Of a stretch of DNA of 64,000 nucleotides, positions 11,160 to 23,400 are shown piece after piece (the stretch's first letter is position 1; every line of letters starts with the position of its first letter). The stretch is from Dryas octopetala (Eukaryota > Streptophyta > Magnoliopsida > Rosales > Rosaceae). The notes below the pieces were generated by a model. It was given only the letters and a program-made list of their open reading frames with translations, was not told where the DNA came from and ran no database searches. Location of the stretch: positions 4,218,501 through 4,282,500 of the forward strand of contig OY992833.1 in the NCBI GenBank assembly GCA_963921425.1, in the 5' to 3' direction. Both the position numbers and the translations under genes were made by a program.

Positions 11160-11742
11160 TCTATCTATATTTCAGAAATATTTCGGTTAAATTCACAACT
11201 GATGATGATGAGGAGGACTGCATTATCTTGTTGATCATAGATTTCGTTTCCTCTTCTCTCACAGCACGAAAAGATCGACTCTTTTGTTGTTTACAAGATT
11301 CAACACACATATACTTTTCACCTGCCTCCAATACTCACCATATGGCGCCGTTGCTACGTCTTTGCAATTGTAGAGGACCTTCACAAAGAGGGTGTTCCTG
11401 GGTCTGTCGGAGAATATGAGGTCATGGGTTTTCATGATCTCGCGAGCACCCTGAGCCGATGAGACAACAACAACTGGCACGCTTCCGAAATAGGAGCATG
11501 AGAGGGCCATAGCGTTGAGATAAGGCTTGAAGTGAGTGATGAAGGTACAAGCCTAATTGGTGAAGGTCTCCAATGATGGGGAGCTTTGGTGGAGAAGGTG
11601 GTGGGTTTAATGCTGGAGTAGTAGTAGTGGAGGACCATTTGTATACAAGGATGAGGAAAATGGGCAGAAGAAGTAGTGTCAAGTAAACGGGTTGCAACAA
11701 AGAGAAGGATGCTTCAATATTCAGCTCTTGCAGCATTTTCAT
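11160..11742 (-). pseudogene. Cytochrome P450 CYP71-family exon 1, truncated and frameshifted
   Basis: Minus-strand ATG at 11742 gives an N-terminal membrane anchor ([14 protein letters not shown]), then the proline-rich hinge and a start typical of CYP71 enzymes ([17 protein letters not shown]). It continues through RYGPLMLL. After a small deletion near 11493 another frame carries [27 protein letters not shown] and the helix C motif [15 protein letters not shown] second frameshift near 11262 moves to a third frame with VREEE, followed by a Ser run and NLTEIF. The match stops near 11160. The oxygen-binding helix, ExxR and haem cysteine are all missing, so it cannot be functional. CYP71 enzymes are ER-bound monooxygenases that often oxidise sesquiterpenes. 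It is about 5 kb from, and divergent to, a terpene synthase. Confidence 0.88.
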
Positions 11743-11810
11743 TCCTTCTTCTCTGTGTTTTTGTGTATAATCAATGTGTATGTGTTATATATTTGATTTA
11801 TGGTGTCCAT

Positions 11811-11820
11811 GTATATATAA
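11811..11820 (-). promoter_or_regulatory. Candidate TATA box of the P450 fragment
   Basis: On the minus strand TTATATATAC lies about 70 bases upstream of the ATG at 11742, a normal spacing for a plant core promoter. Part of this promoter and 5' UTR is repeated in degenerate form at about 59391-59490. Confidence 0.5.
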
Positions 11821-11870
11821 GATCTAGATCAGAGCAACTGGGCTTTGCAACTTCCTGATCAACATTTTTC

Positions 11871-13470
11871 AACATTGACAAGTCCGCAGCTGATAATAGG
11901 AAAATCAACTATATTATTTAAATGGGCCCCAAGTTCAATGTGATTTTTCGTTTACTTTTCTTCAAGGGCTAATTTTAGCAATAGTTCCTTAATTTCGTCC
12001 GTCAACTCTATATTTAAATTATAGGGTATTAGGGTCCTTAGTTCAATTTGAGTACTTTGGTCCCTTTAGTCTGCAAATTTAGGTGTTTATTCTTTGTGGT
12101 CCTAGTTGATGTAGGCAGGAACGGATCCAAGAATTGAAATTGGGAGGTGCTAGTTAGGTAAAGTCTAGCGCTGTGAAGCGGCGGAGAAATTTTTTAGAAA
12201 CTAGGTTGGTGACCAGCTGAGGCAAGTCCCCAAGACTGGGTTTTGATTGCAAAGGCAAAGCCAAGTTTAATTCGCAGCTCTAACGAGCTTTGTGAGAGGA
12301 GGAGAGATCTTTTTTATCTCAATAGCTGCCTTCTTTGCAAGTGGATCGATTTTGTTTTCAAACTTCTCATAGAAAACGGGCACAATGTAGAGCAAAACAA
12401 ACATTGTTTTTCAAAATGGGGAACCATTTTAATTATTGGCTTCTTCAGTTGGCTAGAAAGACTTTCTTCAGTCTATCCGCGGGGACCTTTGGACTTAATT
12501 GAGCCATTAAAATAGAACCTACCTTGGAAAACAACTTTCGAAAACTATTGCTGCCGAACTTAGTTTCTCTAATTCCAACCGAAGCGATGTTGGGAACTTG
12601 CACTCCTGATAACATTGACAAGTCTGCAGCTAATAATAGGAAAACCAACTATATTATTTGAAGGGCCCTAAGTTGAATGTGATTTTTCGTTTACTTTTCT
12701 TCAAGGGCTAATTTTAGCAATAGTTCCTTAATTTTGTCCGTCAACTCTATATTTAAATTATAGGGTCCTTAGTTCAATTTGAGTACTATGGTCCCTTTAG
12801 TCTGCAAATTTAGGTGTTTATTCTTTGTGGTCCTAGTTGATGTAGGCAGGGACGGATTCAAGAATTGAAATTGGGAGGTGCTAGTTATGTAAAGTCTGGC
12901 GCTGTGAAGCGGCGGCGAAATTTTTTAGAAACTAGGTTGGTGACCGGCTGAGGCAAGTCCCCAAGATTGGGTTTTGATTGCAAAGGAAAAGCCAAGTTTA
13001 ATTTATAGCTCTAACGAGCTTTGTGAGAGGAGGAGAGATCTTTTTTATCTCAATAGCTGCCTTCTCTGGAAGTGGATCGATCTTGTTTTCAAACTTCTCA
13101 TAGAAAACGGGCACAATGTAGAGCAAAACAAACATTGTTTTTCAAAATGGGGAACCATTTTAATTATTGGCTGCTTCTGTTGGCTAGAAAGACTTTCTTT
13201 AGTCTATCCGCGGGGACCTTTGGACTTAATTGAGCCATTAAAATAAAACGTACCTCGGAAAACAACTTTCGAAAACTATTGCTGCCGAACTTAGTTTCTC
13301 TAATTCCAACCGGAGAGATGTTGGGAACTTGCACTCCTGATAACAAAAGCTAGATTCTATCTCTTCTTTCTATGAAGCGTATCTATTTGTTGGTTGATTG
13401 GCTTGTGGTGCTGCTTTAACCACGTTGCGGAGTTGAACCACAGTTCTTCCTTAATTACCTTTCGTGGTGA
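11871..13470. repeat. Two tandem copies of a 740-bp repeat
   Basis: Copy 1 (11871-12610) and copy 2 (12611-about 13350, with an extension to about 13470) are highly similar. The landmark GACAAGTC followed by GCAGCT recurs at 11877 and 12617, giving a 740-bp period. Open frames of 60-90 codons occur on both strands of both copies, but I recognise no protein family. A phrase near 12120 resembling CAGGAACGGATCCAAG is common near transposon ends. Probably a duplicated transposon fragment. Confidence 0.75.
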
Positions 13471-14082
13471 AATTTAAGGATATAGGATTTAGTGTATAGA
13501 TTATAGAGTATAAAGAATATACTAATTTTATTATAAAAGATACAACTAAAATTATATACTAAAACATTATTATATATATAATATAGGCCATAGGGTTATA
13601 TAAAATATATTTTAGGGTCTAAAATATAGATAGGTTAATATTAATTTTATTGTGTAAAATGTGTGTAAAAATGTTTAAAAAGTGTATAAAAATTGTATAA
13701 ATATTACATATGTATAAAAATTAAAAATATATATTAATTATCCGGTCCAGTCCAGTCTAGTTCTGTGAAGTGCAAAACTGGAACCGGAATTGGATTGGAC
13801 CGGTCCGGTCCGGTCCAGTTTGGTCCCGGTGTTGACCAGTTTTGGTCAAAGCGGTTTTCTACGATTTTTTTCCCCCCGGTTTGGTTCGGTGCACCCGGTT
13901 CCCTGATTAAACGCCCACCCCTAATAAAGAGCATGGTTTCACTTAGAAATTATTCCTACTTTATTGGACGTAATTTCAATTTGACTCATAAGCTCATGCA
14001 ACTCTATTGCAACAAAAGGTGTTTTCCCTTCTTTCTTGATAGAGGTTGGCAGATGCATAGGGTCCCCTCCTAGTAACTTCCG
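13471..14082. other. AT-rich stretch with GGTCCGGT-rich block, possible hAT-type end
   Basis: 13480-13740 is very AT-rich with no gene. 13740-13925 is rich in GGTCCGGT/CCGGTTTGGT and ends CCCACCCCTA, like the right terminus of the hAT-type elements elsewhere in this window. No matching left end or 8-bp target duplication was found, so the element is partial or degenerate. Confidence 0.45.
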
Positions 14083-14397
14083 TTCCAATGGCTGCTTCTG
14101 TTGGCTAGAAAGACTTTCTTCAGTCTATCCGCGGGGACCTTTGGACTTAATTGAGCCATTAAAATAGAACCTACCTTGGAAAACAACTTTCGAAAACTAT
14201 TGCTGCCGAACTTAGTTTCTCTAATTCCAACCGGAGCGATATTGGGAACCTGCACTCCTGATAACAAAAGCTGGATTCTATCTTTTCTTTCTGTGAAGCG
14301 TATCTATTAATTTGTTGGTTGATTGGCTTGTGGTGCTGCTGTAACCACGTTGTGGAGTTGAACCACAGTTCTTCCTTACCTTTCGTGGTGAAATTCC
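14083..14397. repeat. Partial third copy of the 740-bp repeat
   Basis: Starts at GGCTGCTTCTGTTGGCTAG and matches the 3' part of copy 2 (from about 13168), including its extension with TGGTTGATTGGCTTGTGG. Confidence 0.8.
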
Positions 14398-14911
14398 ACT
14401 TCCCTTTTTCACCCTCACTTTTAAAATAAGCGGTTACAATTTACTTTACCAAACACTTTTATCAAGAAAATTTTCAATGAAAGCACTTTTAAGACCTTCC
14501 ACAACAATATCAAACGGGGCCTTAGTTAAATGTGAAAAATGTGAAAATCACATCAGGATGTTATAAATATATAATACATGAGAAATATAACAAAAACAGC
14601 TTGCAGCTTGCTGGGAAGGAAGCGGTTCGACTCTCATTGCTTCCAATTTGTCTAATACTTTTTCTGATATTGTGAAATTGAAGAGAAATTATCGAAAAAT
14701 TGGAAAAAATTGACGAAACTATCGAAATATAGCCTAGTAGTGAATTAAAATTTGGAACCTTTTGACACCTACTGTCGGCCGGTGGAATGTTTGCATGTTT
14801 TATATATTTTGGGAGTCGAGACAAAACAAATAAAAGTTTGGGAGAGACTATTCCATGGAAATTTTGACACCTATGTGCTGTATAGGGTGGAATGTTTGCA
14901 TGTTGAAATAT
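14398..14911. other. Intergenic, no gene seen
   Basis: AT-rich and without a coding signal. A short direct repeat, TTTTGACACCTA followed some 35 bases later by GTGGAATGTTTGCATG, occurs near 14760 and 14862. The phrase TTTTGACACCTA recurs at about 16350, beyond the hAT-like element. Confidence 0.6.
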
Positions 14912-16339
14912 TAGGGTTGCCAATCGGTCGGTTCAGATTGGTATTGGGGCTTACCAAACCAAAACCAAAAAATTCGGTATTTTTCGATTTCGGTATTTTT
15001 CGGTTTCAATATTTTTTGGTTCGGTAATTTTTGGTAAATTTCAGTTTTCGGTTCGATTTCGGTAATTTTGGTATCGGATATTTTCGGTTCATTTTCGATT
15101 TACTTCGGTATATCTTCGGTTTATTTTCAGTTTAATTATAATAATATTAATTATTATATACCAATATAAATTAAAATTTAATCAAATATGATGTATAAAA
15201 TATAACGTTTGATGAATATATATTTGCACGAGTATTATTGGTAGTTTAGTATAGTACTAGTATTTTACCCTAGTAATAATATATACTAGTATAATTAGTT
15301 TAATAATATGTATTAGTACATATCCTATTAATTTTGTATGTATATATACCGATAAATATGAGTGTATATATATATATGCATTACTTACCTAAAGATGAGA
15401 TTTTTATTTTCCTAAAAATAAAGGTCCATTGACTTTAGTTACCAAATTATAATGTTTTTTCATTTCAACTACTAAAACATTTATGTCATTTTACTTTAGG
15501 TACTAAATTTCAGTTTAGGTACCAACTTTAAAAAATATGGTTATATTAAACTGTGATTGTCTAATAGTCATAACTTTTTTATTGATTTATTTTTTTTCAA
15601 TATTTGCAAGGCTTAAACTTTAATATTTAGTCTTTGGGTTATAGAACTTCATCCCCCAAACCTAAATCAAAAGTATGAAACCTTTAAAAATTTTGATTTT
15701 TTATAAATTTTAAATAGTCACAACTGTGACTGTTTGACAATTATAACTGTAACTGTTCGACAGTCACAACTGTATAACAAACTAATTTGTGACCTAATCC
15801 AAAATGTTTTACTCTAGGTTAGTACCTAAACTAAAAAAAATTAGTGTCATTCTGCTTTATTAAAAAACTATTGATATTTGGTATTTAATCCTAATTTTCT
15901 ATAAAAAATAATAACATTTACTTTATTAGAGAATGACTCTATATCTTAACTCACACTTTTGATAATATTAATATGATAATATTATACAATTATATTTTTT
16001 TATAGTTGTTTAAGATATTAGTAGTTTAATATTTATTGTACCACTAACATAATAGTATTATATAAGCATATATAACTAAATTTCCGTAATTGTTTCAGTT
16101 TTTGGTATATATTTTAGTTTTTTTGGTAATAATCGATTCCGTTGTTTTCGCTAATAATTTTCGGTAATCGGTCGGTTTACCAACTTTTTTTGGTTTTTAC
16201 CAAAACCAAACCAACTTGTTTCGGATATTTTCGGTTTTGGATTTCCGAATTTCGAATTGTGAAAATCGGTATACCAAACCAAAAAAATTCGGTCAGTAGT
16301 CGATCGGTTCGGTAAAAACCAAACCAAAGGGCAGCCCTA
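14912..16339. mobile_element. hAT-like non-autonomous element upstream of the terpene synthase
   Basis: Left end TAGGGTTGCC and right end GGCAGCCCTA are near-perfect inverted termini of the TAGGG type seen in plant hAT elements. Both subterminal regions (14930-15130 and 16130-16330) are rich in TTTCGGT/ACCGAAA. No transposase is present. Flanks TGTTGAAA and TGTTGAAT suggest an imperfect 8-bp target duplication. Within it, 15420-15910 looks like a second, degenerate element that shares GTGACTGT-type motifs with 60.8-61.6 kb. It ends 300 bp upstream of the terpene synthase TATA box. Confidence 0.6.
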
Positions 16340-16639
16340 TGTTGAATATATTTTGACACCTACCGTCTTACGCGCGTAGGCCCAAAATTTCGTTCTTTGA
16401 ATTTTTCAAAGGAGACTAACAATTTGACTCCAATTGCAATCAATTTGAAAATTAATGACTGAAATTATTACTTTAAAAAAATAGGACCAAAAATATCATT
16501 GAGCCTTTTATTTTTTGTCTAGAAAGAAACGTTTTTTGTTCGGTGTACGTAGCTGCTACTTCGTAGTACTCATCATTCGGTCCGCTCTACACATTTAGGT
16601 ACAAGTTGCTTTCACTACAGTACGTAGCTACATATTTTT

Positions 16640-16648
16640 CTATAAATA
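16640..16648 (+). promoter_or_regulatory. TATA box of the terpene synthase gene
   Basis: CTATAAATA lies about 130 bp upstream of the start codon at 16775. The only host-derived promoter sequence visible is about 300 bp (16340-16640), because the hAT-like element occupies the region beyond. It contains TTGACTCC near 16429, a W-box-like core. The binding of any factor is inference. Confidence 0.7.
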
Positions 16649-16774
16649 GCTAGCAAGCATTGCTATTCGACTCACTCACTCCAGCTAGCCTAACTTTCAA
16701 GTGCCCCAAGTTTCAGCATATCAATTATTCTGAAAGCCTCAAACCTCAAGTTTCATTTCAATCTTTGTAACAAA

Positions 16775-19626
16775 ATGTCTTCTCATGATCAAGTTTCAGC
16801 ATCTCAAGCTCAAACCACAAATATTGCCAATACTACTCCTGATGTTAATCGACTTTCAGCTAATTTTCCTTCCAGCATTTGGGCTGACCATTTTCTGTCA
16901 AATGCTTCCGTGGTAAGTCATACTAATTAATTTCTTAAAGTTAATTAGTCATTCATAATAGATTAATTTTGAATTGTTTAAATTTGCACCATATAAAGAA
17001 GTCACTCTTTTTCATTTTTTCTTTTTAAGGCATCCAAGCTAGGCTCTTAAAGATTGTTCAGTTAGGGGAGCAAATTTGGTCATTTTTTTACTAATTTTAT
17101 TGTCTTTTTACCAATTTGTCTTAACAGGAAACAAATACTAAAATGGAGCAACGAGTCCAAGAACTGAAGAAAGAAGTGAAGAGGAAGATAATGGCTCCAG
17201 TTCAAAATGTTTCACAAAAGTTGGACTTGATTGATGACATTCAGCGTTTAGGGGTGTCTTATCATTTTCCAAATGAGATAGATGAAATTTTGCAGCAAAT
17301 TCACAAGAATTATTATGAAGTCTGTGATGATGGTGACCTTTACACTGTCGCTCTTCGTTTTCGATTGCTTAGACAACAAGGTTATAACATTCCATGCGGT
17401 AAGTCCTCCTCTCCTCGACATTCATAATATCTTTTATAACTGCTTTCTTTCAGTACGGTAATTTTGCTCATGATCATATATGATGCTGTAATTAATGCAT
17501 TGGCGGATCTTGCAGACATATTCAACAACTTCAAGGACAATGATGAAAAATTTAAGGAATCACTTATAAATGATGTGGTTGGATTGTTAAGCTTGTATGA
17601 AGCAACACATTTTATGATCCACGGAGAGGATATACTAGAAGAGGCACTAACCTTCACCACCACTCATCTTGAGTCGGCATCAAACCGTTTAAGCCCCCCA
17701 CTTTCGAAACAAGTGAGTCATGCCTTATATCAGTCATTACGAAAGGGCATGCCAAGGATTGAAGCAAGGTACTACTTGTCTCTCTACCAGGAGCGCGATT
17801 CACATGACGAAACTCTCCTAACATTTGCAAAGTTAGATTTCAACCTGCTCCAGCAACTCCATAAAAAGGAACTAGTTACTATTACAAGGTGACTTACTAA
17901 ACCCTATCACACTCAAATTTGTAATTAGATCTCTGATCAAGTTCTTACCGTGCTACTGAAAACTGAAGCAAATCCTAATTCCACTAAATAATTATCCAAT
18001 TGATCAGGTGGTGGAATGACTTGGACGTTGGAAACAAGCTACCTTTTGTAAGAGACAGAGTGGTTGAGCTCTACTTCTGTTGGCCTTTGGCAGTCTACTT
18101 TCAGCCCGAATACTCCTTCGGCAGGATTATATTAAGCAAAGTTTGTGCTCTGGCATCCATTATTGATGACATTTATGATGTTTATGGCACACCTGAGGAT
18201 CTAGAGCTCTTTACTGATGCTGTGGAGAGGTTTAAACACTTGGCCGGCCTCTTATATTCTATATATATAGGAATACGTTTATTGCCTCAATTACTTTTCT
18301 CAAATTTTGATTCCCAACTTAGGTGGCAACAATTCATATATATATATATATTGATCATTAATAATCCTTAATTTTTAATTGAAGTCAGCTAGCTTATTGC
18401 AACAGACGGTAGGTTTAGTTAACTGATTTGACTCATTTGAGATTATATATATAGTCTAGCTTATTAATTTTGATGATCTAGGTGGGACATCTCTGCCATG
18501 GATCAACTGCCAGAGTATATGAAAGTATGTTATCTGACACTGTTGGATGTGTATAATGAAATCGAAGAAAAGCTTTCCAATGAAGGAAAATTATATCGCA
18601 ACCATTATGCCATAGAAGAAGTAAGCCCCAAATTCAGAATCTACTTCCATTCTTAATTTGTCATCAATATTTAAGCCTAAAATTAATTACTGATCAAAAT
18701 ATATTATTAATTTGGGTTGGGGTCTCAAATAGATGAAAGAACAAGTTAGAGGTTACTTCCATGAAGCAAAATGGTTCCACAAGAAACACATACCAACACT
18801 AGATGAATATATGCCCATATCGCTTCGGACCTCTGGCTACGAATTGCTAACATCCATATCCTTTGTTGGAATGGGAGATGTTGTTACAAAAGACTCCTTT
18901 GAATGGTTGTTAAGTTACCCCCAGGCTGTAAAGGCTGCAGCAACAATTGCCAGACTCGAGAATGACATAGTGTCCCGCAAGGTATGTACCTAGCTACTTA
19001 TAATAATAACAAGTGTATATACATATATAGAATTTTTCTCTAGAGAAAATGTCTGCATTTTTCAAAATTTACGGATGTCGACACATTATTGACATGGGGT
19101 AGATAGTGTGTCAACACATATGATATGCTGTAGCAAGTTCTGATGTGCTACAGCAAGTTTTGAAATTTCGTGTTGATACACTGTCTACCCCATGTCGGCA
19201 CTATGTCGATTTCCGCAAATTTTGAAAAATGCGGACATCCTCTCTAGAGAAGGATTGTATATATATATATATATATATATAGCACTAGTAATTAATTTAT
19301 GATGACATTAATTATGATGTACGTTCATGTAGCATGAGAAAGAGAGGGGACATGTTGCCTCAGTTGTGGACTGCTACATGAAACAATATGGTGCCTCAGA
19401 AGAAGAAGCAATAATCGAACTTCGTAAACAAGTGAATAATGCATGGAAGGACATAAACGAAGCGTGCCTCCAACCTACTGCTGTCCCCATGCCCCTGCTA
19501 ATACGAATTCTCAATCTTGTGCGTGCCAGTGATGTTGTATACAAGCATGGAGATGGCTACACTACCAACATAAATGTGCTCAAGGATTCTATGGCTTCTG
19601 TACTTGTCGAACCTGTGCCTATATGA
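16775..19626 (+). CDS. Sesquiterpene synthase (TPS-a subfamily), 7 exons, 561 aa
   Basis: Likely converts farnesyl diphosphate into a cyclic or acyclic sesquiterpene in the cytosol. Exons, all with GT-AG borders and one continuous frame: 16775-16912, 17128-17398, 17516-17888, 18008-18229, 18482-18620, 18733-18981, 19333-19626 (1686 nt including TGA). Seven exons and about 560 residues are standard for TPS-a. The N-terminus is short with no plastid transit peptide. [11 protein letters not shown] (about residue 26) is the degenerate R(R)X8W motif. Later come RDR (276-278), the Mg-binding DDIYD (314-318) and the second metal site N458-D-xx-S462-xxx-E466, which spans the exon 6/7 junction. No stop or frameshift is present. 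Compared with the usual ECYFW pattern, it reads ELYFCW (about 281-286), with one extra Cys near the active-site helix. The product cannot be predicted; caryophyllene- or germacrene-type cyclases are the nearest in style. Confidence 0.93.
19034..19253. mobile_element. Hairpin MITE in terpene synthase intron 6
   Basis: Two arms of about 80 bases (19034-19110 and 19165-19253) are inverted repeats, both with CTCTAGAGA and GCATTTTTCAAAATTT, separated by a short loop containing two TGCTACAGCAAG-like phrases. The transcript would fold into a long hairpin. It lies in the 351-bp last intron (18982-19332), clear of both splice sites, and is followed by a (TA)n run. No unambiguous target duplication was found because the flanks are TA-rich. 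Confidence 0.75.
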
Positions 19627-20253
19627 CCCTAAAATTTCAACTTGTCGTATTTCATATAAATTAAATAAGGTCTCCCAAGTCCTATAGCTAGTACGTCCTT
19701 TAAAACTATTTCAAGGACAGTGGGAGCTTAATTGCAGTTGAAACCATGTCTCCATGAAGTAATTAATATTTGGAATTATTGTTTGTCAGTCTTCTTTTCA
19801 TTCTATCAATAAAGAATAAAATTTTTTATATGGTAGGTACATATCATTCTCGTTCTACTATAGTTTATGGTCATGTAATTTGGATCCGATTCTACTTTGT
19901 AATAATATTTACGATTTTTAACTCAATTTCAGGTTAATAGTTGTTAATTATAATTTATTTGAAATTCAGTTCAAAATCACATTTTATTTAGATCAAATTT
20001 ATGAAAGAACATCACATTATTGGCTGGCTTTCTGTGCAATTCTCAATCATGGTTGTAAAAGAGAGTTTCGATTCACAATTAATGCATGTCAAGAGAGAAT
20101 GACTCTGTAGAGTGTAGACCCCTTAATCCTACAAATTTAGCCCTTTTGACCAATTGGGTTGGGGAATTTTATTTAGGATATCAATTAAGTAAACATAATT
20201 TTACTTTTCATGTCTCATATAAATATAGAGTTGGACTTTTGATCGAAATATAG
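19627..20253. other. Terpene synthase 3' region
   Basis: AT-rich. A candidate poly(A) signal AATAAA is at about 19807, 180 bp after the stop codon. No other gene is seen before the copia LTR at 20254. Confidence 0.6.
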
Positions 20254-20420
20254 TGAACAAAGAATGTTTTAGGGTTTTCAAATATATTCTTGCTTAATTG
20301 ATTAAGACCACAAAGTGTGGTTTATATACAAGGGCCCATAACTAAAATACAGGAATTAATAAATCACCTAATTGATTCTAATAATTACACAATAATCACA
20401 TGGGTTGACTCACACCAACA
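20254..20420 (-). repeat. Copia 3' LTR, 167 bp
   Basis: Plus-strand sequence TGAACAAAG to CACCAACA; on the minus strand it reads TGTTGGTG to TTGTTCA. It is preceded by the polypurine tract at 20421-20431 (TTGAGGGGAAG on the minus strand). Confidence 0.92.
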
Positions 20421-20427
20421 CTTCCCC

Positions 20428-23400
20428 TCAAGTTGGTGCATATATATCGCACATGCCCAACTTGTCTAGTGAGTCCAAAAATACCCTATTTGCTACGGCC
20501 TTGGTCAACACATCTGCAAGCTGATCTTCTGACTTCACAAATGGAAAGTTAATAATCTTAGCTTCAAGTTTCTCCTTAATGAAGTGTCGATCAATCTCAA
20601 TGTGTTTTGTTCTGTCATGCTGAATAGGATTATGTGCTATATCAATAGCAGATTTGTTATCACAAAACAAATCCATAGGTTTGGTAGGTGGACACCCTAA
20701 ATCAGTCAATAAATGCCTCAACCATAAAAGTTCGACTACTCCAAGTGCCATACCTCTGTATTCAGCCTCTGCACTTGATCTAGATACAACCGATTGCTTC
20801 TTACTCCTCCAGGTCACCAAATTTCCTCCTACAAAGGTAAAGTAGCCCGAGGTAGACCTTCTATCATCTGCTGAACCACCCCAGTCTGCATCAGAAAAAC
20901 CTTCAACATTCACATGACCATGATTAGCAAACAAAAATCCTTTACCAGGTGCAGATTTTAAATACTGCAAAATTCGCTTCACAGCATCCATATGGGGTTT
21001 ACACAGGGCATGCATAAACTGGCTTACTACACTAACCGCATAAGCAATGTCGGGTCTAGTGTGAGACAAATATATCAATCTTCCAACAAGTCTCTGATAT
21101 CGCCCCTTATCTGCAGGTAAGGCCCCCAAACACTCAAAAAGTCTATGGTTTTGTTCCATAGGAGTGACAGCTGGCTTACACCCAAGCATACCAGTTTCAG
21201 ACAACAAGTCTAAAACATATTTCCTTTGAGATAGGAATATGCCATGTTTAGACCGAGCAACTTCTATCCCAAGAAAGAACTTCAAGTCCCCCAGCTATTT
21301 CATTTCAAACTCTCTAAACAAATACCTCTGCAAATTAGAAATTTCCTCGTAATCATCTCCGGTCAGAACCATATCATCAACGTAAATGATAAGAGCAGTA
21401 ATCTTCTTCCCTCTTTTCTCTAGGAACAACGTATGATCAAAATTACTCTGCCGATAACCATAGTTCTTCATTGCACGGGTGAATCTCCCAAACCAGGCTC
21501 TCGGAGATTGTTTAAGACCATATAAAGACTTTCTCAGTCTACATACTAATCTTGTATTATCAAACTCTGGTATACCCGGAGGAGGATCCATGTATACTTC
21601 TTCAGTCAAATCACCATGGAGAAAAGCATTCTTTACATCAAACTGAAGGAGTGGCCAATCTTTGTTAGCAGCCAACGACAACAGAACTCGTACTGTGTTT
21701 AACTTGGCCACTTGAGCAAACGTCTCCAAGTAGTCTATGCCATAGGACTGTGTATAACCCTTCGCTACCAACCTTGCCTTATACCTTTCAACTTACCCAT
21801 CAGCTTTGTGTTTGACTGCAAACACCCATCTGCATCCAACTGTCTTCTTCCCCTTAGGTAGAGAAACCAACTCTCAGGTTGAATTCTTCTGTAATGCCGC
21901 CATTTCTTCAGCCATAGCATTGGTCCATCTAGAATCTGTAAGAGCATCCTGCAATCTATTAGGAATAAAAACAGAAGATAATTGCAGAACATACGATTCA
22001 TATGACTTTGAAAGCCTAACAGACGACACATGATTATTAATTGAGTACCTAACTTTGCCATTTGGATCTGGCTCATATTTGGCTGGTGGTTGTCCTCGGT
22101 TAGACCGAGGAGGAAGTGTAAATTTAGAAGCATTAGAAATAAGATCTGAACCAGAATGTGAATCAAGAGTATTGTCGGTTACCTCAATGGACGAAGAAGA
22201 TTGATTCAATGGAGTAGGAGAGATGGCGGTACTATCATGGAGTGGTGATTCCTCAGGCTCAGAATTAGTGGGTTCTTGTCCTACCATATCCTCAGTATCA
22301 TCTTCAGTAATTTCCGCATCTTCAGTATCATCCGCAGTAATTCCCGCAGTCTCAGTCTCATCCACAGACTCAGACAATGGGTGATCAGTAGTCTGTTCTG
22401 ACCCTTCCTCACTACTACTCTCATAACCAAACTGATCAAAGAACAACATATCATCTCGATTCTGCACTTCACTGTTCTGCACTTCACTAGAAACCTCCCC
22501 CTGAAGGGTAGAATCCAGTGGACGTGGAGAATAAAAAAGTTGATGTTCATGAAAAGTGACATCCATAGAAACATAGAAGCGCTGAGTAGAGGGATGATAG
22601 CACCGATACCCCTTCTGAGATGGACCATAACCAACAAATACACACTCTAAGGCCTGAGATGCGAGCTTGGATCGCTGATGAGAATGTAAATGCACAAAAA
22701 CAACACACCCAAAAACCCTGGGTTCCAAATGAAGGATACCTGGAAGAGAGACAAAATCCGAGAGAACATCCAGAGGTCGCCGAAAGTCAAGGACACTAGA
22801 TGGGGTTCGATTAATCAGATAAACGGCAGAACTCATGGCATCACCTCAGAACAGAGATGGCACGTGACCCCCCAGAAGAAGGGACCGAGTGACTTCCAAT
22901 AAATGTCGATTTTTACGTTCAGCAACCCCATTCTGTTTTGGAGAATGAGCGCAAGAAGTCTGATGAAGGATCCCCGCAGAAGCAAAATACTGAGTCAACT
23001 CTGTATTAACAAACTCCCCGCCATTATCAGAGCGCAAAACTTTAATAGGACAGGCAAACTGGGTGAGGACCATATGATGAAAAAGGCGAAAAACAGCACA
23101 CACATCACTTTTATGTTTCAGAAGATAAACCCAAGTCATTCTAGTACAATCATCAATAAATGTCACAAACCATTTCATTCCTTTATGTGTACCACACGGG
23201 GCCGGACCCCAAACATAAGAGTGGACAAAAGCAAAAGGAACATCCATACGTGTAGCACTAGAAGGAAACACTGAACGATGGCTTTTGGCCAACACACAAA
23301 CTTCACAATTAAAATTGGAAATGTTCAATCCAAGAAATAAAGAGGGAAATAAGCGCCGGAGATAACTAAAGGACGAATGACCAAGTCGGCGATGCCACAA

